Shown: one piece after another, positions 5,616 to 8,775 of the stretch
How positions within the stretch are numbered: the stretch's first letter is position 1
How the letters are laid out: every line of letters starts with the position of its first letter
Source of the DNA: Scatosoma sp045614565
GTDB lineage: Bacteria; Bacillota; Clostridia; Christensenellales; Borkfalkiaceae
Reading direction: 5' to 3'
Assembly (NCBI GenBank): GCA_045614565.1
Contig: JAZLDG010000067.1
Coordinates: 1 to 8,775, forward strand
Length of the DNA stretch: 8,775 bases
Position numbers and translations under genes: made by a program
Notes under the pieces: generated by a model
Seen by the model: the letters and a program-made list of their open reading frames with translations, nothing else
What the model was told of the DNA's origin: nothing
The model's database searches: none

Positions 5616-6008
5616 ATGAAAAAAAAGACGTTGCTCCTTTTGTTGATTGTTGCGATAATAGTCAACATACTTGTTGTGGCGTTTTCCATTTATGACTTGA
5701 AGGTGGAGATTGATACAATAAATATTTGGATAAAAGATAATTATCAACCGTTTATTGATTCTTGCAAGCCGCATTTAATTCGTTCTATAATTAATTTAGT
5801 ATGTTCTATTATAGGGCTTGGTATTAATCTTCTAATTTGTGTTAAGCTAATAAAAGGAGAACGTTTAATTTTAACGACGGAAGAAAAAATTAATCTAAAA
5901 AAAGAACAAGAACAACGAAAACAAGAGCGGTTAAAACAAAAGCGAGAAAAAAAGATTTTGCAATTAACCACGAAAATAGATGACTTAAAAAACAAAGACG
6001 GCAGATAG
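5616..6008 (+). CDS. Two-helix membrane protein with cytoplasmic coiled-coil tail (paralog B)
   Basis: 130 residues from the ATG at 5616, preceded by ACTTGGAGG (5602-5610) at a good distance. A TTG at 5595 would add seven residues but lies in the terminator T-tract, lacks a ribosome site and breaks the match to the paralog. Helices are at about 5-25 and 55-79, with a short outside loop between them (EIDTINIWIKDNYQPFIDSCKP region). GERLILTTEEK and a Lys/Glu/Gln coiled coil follow, ending KILQLTTKIDDLKN. Start, post-helix motif and tail match the 3476-3898 product; the outside loop and helix 2 are diverged. No obvious own promoter is seen, so it may depend on readthrough of the terminator at 5570-5596. 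It sits directly before the large tail gene, as paralog A sits directly before the isolated tail N-terminal domain. Confidence 0.82.
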   Translation: MKKKTLLLLLIVAIIVNILVVAFSIYDLKVEIDTINIWIKDNYQPFIDSCKPHLIRSIINLVCSIIGLGINLLICVKLIKGERLILTTEEKINLKKEQEQRKQERLKQKREKKILQLTTKIDDLKNKDGR

Positions 6009-6019
6009 CCGTCTTTTTT
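5994..6019 (+). terminator. Intrinsic terminator overlapping the stop codon of the 5616 gene
   Basis: AAAGACGGC (5994-6002) pairs perfectly with GCCGTCTTT (6008-6016) around AGATA, with six T at 6014-6019. The stop TAG (6006-6008) spans the loop edge. The ribosome site of the large tail gene (TTGGAG, 6021-6026) begins two bases later. Confidence 0.87.
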
Positions 6020-6032
6020 GTTGGAGTAGAAA

Positions 6033-8775
6033 ATGACGTATAGCATTACAAGTGAAACTAATGGTTGGATTCCTCCTGCACTTAAACAATTATTGCCCAA
6101 AGGGAGGATACAAATTCCTTTTAACGCGGAGAGTTTTATAACTAATAAAGATCTTAATAAGCCAAATGTTGAAGCGGAAGTTTCTATAGAATCTCTTATC
6201 GCGACGATTGAAACCCCGACAGGTAGTAGGTATAAATACGAATATTCAAAAGAACATAATTACTTTGAAATGGAATTGTTGGCCGCTGGTGAGTATAAGC
6301 TGACATTTTTTTTGACTTATATTATAAAATATCACTATCATAGCTATTCAACGGGTTTTTCTATATATCCTATTTATGGGTATTTCGCCGTCGCACCTGA
6401 AGAGAATCTTTCGCCGCTCACAATTCAAGATGTAATTAACCGTACGTTATCAGTTTCTCCTACGCGAACAAACAACGGTATAAATAAGTATACATTCCGC
6501 AACAACGCCGAAGAATACGCGACGGAAGAATGCCCCGAATTTACCTTTACAGGGAAACATCTTTTTGAAGTTATGCTTGATATAGCGAGCTATAAAAAAA
6601 TGTTCCCTGCATTGTATAAAAACGAGATTTATTTTCGCCCGTTTTGGAACGGTGAGATGTTGACGAGTGGCGATTTGCCGCCGCCTACAAAAGCAGTTTT
6701 AAGTAGTGCGATAGACCAATATTGCACGGCTCTCGATAGCTACGTGGAAAATATGGTCTGCATAAACGATACCAACGTGGGAACCGTTGTCGAGCCGTAC
6801 AAAAACGGATACATTTCGGCAAGGTCGAACAGCGGTTCGGAAATATCCGAAACGACGTCGGTCATACCTACGCAATCAACGATTTATCAGCCGATTTCGC
6901 TGAACGTTGGGGAGACGGATGGTGTTGTCGTCGGTGATATACAGGCGTATTTATACGAGCAGGAAGATTACGAAGCGTTGTCCGATACATCCGCGGCGTA
7001 TCCTTACAGTAAAGGGTATGCGTTGAAATACACGCGCTTTTCTAAAAACTATACGGAACTGTCGCACCGTATAAAGACGAGTGACGTAATAGCCGACGCG
7101 CTCACAAAGCCTGCGCTGGCAAATATTATCGGAGCAACGACAAACGGCGCGGTGGGGGATGCAGGGTTATCGTTAAAAGATTATCTTTCGGCATTTATAG
7201 GGAAAGAAACGGCGGCACCGTTTGCGGATTTGCTTTTTCAGCCTACCTATATTCCCGTCGTGAACGCGCGAGTACGGCAGTATAAGCCTATGGTCAGCGC
7301 GGAAGACTACGAAGCAACGCTTTTCTACAATCAACAGTCGGAGGTGGTAGATAGCGAAGCGTTCGGGGAACACGTCAAAGGGCTGGTGCAGAAGCTCGGC
7401 AATCATACGGAAATTCGCGTGTACCGATTTGAGCGCGTGGACGATATACCAACCGTCGGCACGCTCATCGACGAAAAAAGCGTTTACAACGTGGCTATGA
7501 CGATTTACGAAAATCACGTTGACGCTACGATTTGCCTTGTTGACTATGCGGAGTTATCCACATATATCGGCGTAAAGAACGAAATAAAAACGAGCGATAT
7601 ATCCTCGACGAAGTGGTGTAATCGCTTTATCAACTGGGAAGAGTTCCTTGTGTTTACGCACGAGGCGTACACGGGCAATACGCTGTCCATAACGAAAGAC
7701 GCGCTGGCGGACATCGTTTCATTTACGACCGCAGAACCGTTGACTTGCGCTATGTTTACAAGCTATGCGGAGAGCGGAGATTCAATTATGACGGCATTTG
7801 CTCCGATAAAGCACCTTGCACTTGGAAACAGTATCTATTTTCAATGGGAAATGCTCGATAATTTTACCGTGGGGTACAAGTCCGAAAAGGCACCCAGCGG
7901 AGCAACGAACGCATGGACAGGAAAAAAATACGACCGAGCGCAAAAAACAGTACGCTATTGTGATGTTTATGGTCGTATGGAAACACTTGATTTTCAATTA
8001 TTGAAAACTGGTCCTACCCCTAATAATGCAACGTGGCTTGTTGCAGAAGATGTAAATTGGACAGTTGACGAAAATAATTCAGTTATTACCTTTACGTTAA
8101 ATCAAAAATATCCAGTTTATGTTATAGTTTGGTATCAAGGGCCAGCCTACGATCCGACTGGATCGGGAATGCCGTTTTTAATTTTTGAGCCAAATCAAAC
8201 GAGCGTGTCTACGGATTGGGGTTGGGCGGCAAATGAAACCCAGTTTAATGGGGCTTCTGTTTATGATGGGGCGTATGCAGAAAATGCAGAAGAAAAGCAA
8301 AAAATACGGGCGTTGGCTGAAAATTTTATTCGGACACAAATAGCACACGAATATCCACAAAAGCCGAGCCGTTTAAGTTTTTATCCATCGTTGTGGAACA
8401 GCGACGAAGAAAAACGACCTGCATTTCAGCTTTATGACTGGCTCATAAAGAAGAACTCGGCGGAAGCGTTGAAGTTCGCTGCGCAATATCATTTCCGGCA
8501 AACGTGGCGGGAATTCGTAATCGGTAGTGGTATGTCGAATTTTTGCGCTCTTGTCGGCGGTTCTTGCAGTCAATTGCAAATGTTCATCTCGGCGTTGCCC
8601 ATCAATCGCTTTGAACGGCACGTCGACCTTGGAGATACGTACAATTACCTTGTGCTTGACGACCTTCCCGCCTTCACTGTGGACGAGGATAATAAGCGAG
8701 TAGAAATCACGTTGCCGTCGAGCGTAAACGATTATATCGACGTCACAAAGAGCTGGGGCTTGGTTGGGATTGACA
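6033..8775 (+). CDS. Large tail/baseplate structural protein, N-terminal 914 residues (3' end outside window)
   Basis: The frame is open from the ATG at 6033 to the window end; I translated it throughout and found no stop. Residues about 24-98 look like an Ig-like beta domain. Then LTIQDVINRTLSVSPTR (129-145), PEFTFTGKHLFEVMLDIASYKKMFPALYKNEIYF (168-201), DQYCTALDSYVENMV (228-242) and GTVVEPYKNGY (250-260) follow an order I know from large clostridial phage tail proteins. Further on, FVIGSGMSNFCALVGG (about 828-843) recalls their IIGSALxxNxxLV block. It probably forms part of the tail tip or baseplate. The usual N-terminal domain ahead of the Ig-like domain is absent and seems to be the 3924-4367 product. 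The first 150 codons and about residues 640-775 are AT-rich compared with the rest. TTGGAG at 6021-6026 is the ribosome site. Confidence 0.72.
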   Translation, partial: MTYSITSETNGWIPPALKQLLPKGRIQIPFNAESFITNKDLNKPNVEAEVSIESLIATIETPTGSRYKYEYSKEHNYFEMELLAAGEYKLTFFLTYIIKYHYHSYSTGFSIYPIYGYFAVAPEENLSPLTIQDVINRTLSVSPTRTNNGINKYTFRNNAEEYATEECPEFTFTGKHLFEVMLDIASYKKMFPALYKNEIYFRPFWNGEMLTSGDLPPPTKAVLSSAIDQYCTALDSYVENMVCINDTNVGTVVEPYKNGYISARSNSGSEISETTSVIPTQSTIYQPISLNVGETDGVVVGDIQAYLYEQEDYEALSDTSAAYPYSKGYALKYTRFSKNYTELSHRIKTSDVIADALTKPALANIIGATTNGAVGDAGLSLKDYLSAFIGKETAAPFADLLFQPTYIPVVNARVRQYKPMVSAEDYEATLFYNQQSEVVDSEAFGEHVKGLVQKLGNHTEIRVYRFERVDDIPTVGTLIDEKSVYNVAMTIYENHVDATICLVDYAELSTYIGVKNEIKTSDISSTKWCNRFINWEEFLVFTHEAYTGNTLSITKDALADIVSFTTAEPLTCAMFTSYAESGDSIMTAFAPIKHLALGNSIYFQWEMLDNFTVGYKSEKAPSGATNAWTGKKYDRAQKTVRYCDVYGRMETLDFQLLKTGPTPNNATWLVAEDVNWTVDENNSVITFTLNQKYPVYVIVWYQGPAYDPTGSGMPFLIFEPNQTSVSTDWGWAANETQFNGASVYDGAYAENAEEKQKIRALAENFIRTQIAHEYPQKPSRLSFYPSLWNSDEEKRPAFQLYDWLIKKNSAEALKFAAQYHFRQTWREFVIGSGMSNFCALVGGSCSQLQMFISALPINRFERHVDLGDTYNYLVLDDLPAFTVDEDNKRVEITLPSSVNDYIDVTKSWGLVGID
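7950..8345 (+). other. AT-rich island inside the tail gene, probable swapped domain
   Basis: Within the large tail gene, about codons 640-771 use T- and A-ending codons far more than their flanks. I count 18 G/C in the 60 bases 8041-8100, against 34 of 60 at 7261-7320. The encoded part is beta-like and aromatic (VITFTLNQKYPVYVIVWYQG, then TSVSTDWGWAANETQ), followed by a helix. Edges are approximate. It looks like a recombined variable domain. Confidence 0.5.

Noticed and set aside
3476..6008. Holin identity for the small two-helix membrane proteins
   Set aside because: Two helices alone are not specific. No endolysin is adjacent, the tails are long coiled coils, and the genes have their own promoters and terminators, which fits morons better.
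3426..6032. Transposon or insertion sequence as carrier of the cargo
   Set aside because: No transposase, integrase or recombinase gene and no convincing terminal inverted repeats or target duplication are visible at the edges.

Overview
The window is part of the structural (virion) gene block of a tailed phage or prophage. Everything reads on the + strand. Strong AGGAGG-type ribosome sites, tight or overlapping gene junctions, sigma-A-like promoters and the style of the tail protein suggest a host in the Bacillota (Clostridia-like). That host assignment is inference; no host gene is present.

Layout. Bases 2-433 are the C-terminal end of a major capsid protein. Bases 500-1997 hold four small head-tail joining genes in the usual order: a DnaT-like/gp6-like connector, two unrecognised neck proteins, and an HK97-gp10-like tail-completion candidate. 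Bases 2001-2933 hold a probable tail-tube-position protein, and 2945-3421 a 158-aa protein with a charged linker and a helical end. Bases 3426-6019 form an AT-richer cargo zone. Bases 6033-8775 are the first 914 residues of a large clostridial-type tail/baseplate protein that runs off the window.

The cargo zone is the unusual part. It holds two paralogous two-helix membrane proteins (3476-3898 and 5616-6008), a 147-aa protein resembling only the N-terminal domain of a tail/baseplate protein (3924-4367), and an ImmA/IrrE-type zinc metallopeptidase (4503-5114) translationally coupled to a third, unrelated two-helix membrane protein (5114-5581). There are two good promoters, each associated with inverted repeats (TTGACT-N17-TAGAAT at 3426-3454; TTGATT-N17-TATAAT at 4417-4445). 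Three intrinsic terminators at 3885-3910, 5570-5596 and 5994-6019 each place the stop codon of the preceding membrane-protein gene in, or at the edge of, the hairpin loop.

The simplest reading is that moron-like expression units were added inside the tail region. They either split the tail gene after its N-terminal domain or displaced an old N-terminal module and supplied a new one. The pattern [small membrane protein + stop-in-loop terminator + tail-protein piece] occurs twice. A possible function is superinfection exclusion or another lysogenic trait matched to the tail tip. That is a hypothesis; the sequence shows the architecture, not the function. No gene-free stretch exceeds 135 bases, and I see no tRNA, rRNA, CRISPR, transposase or integrase.
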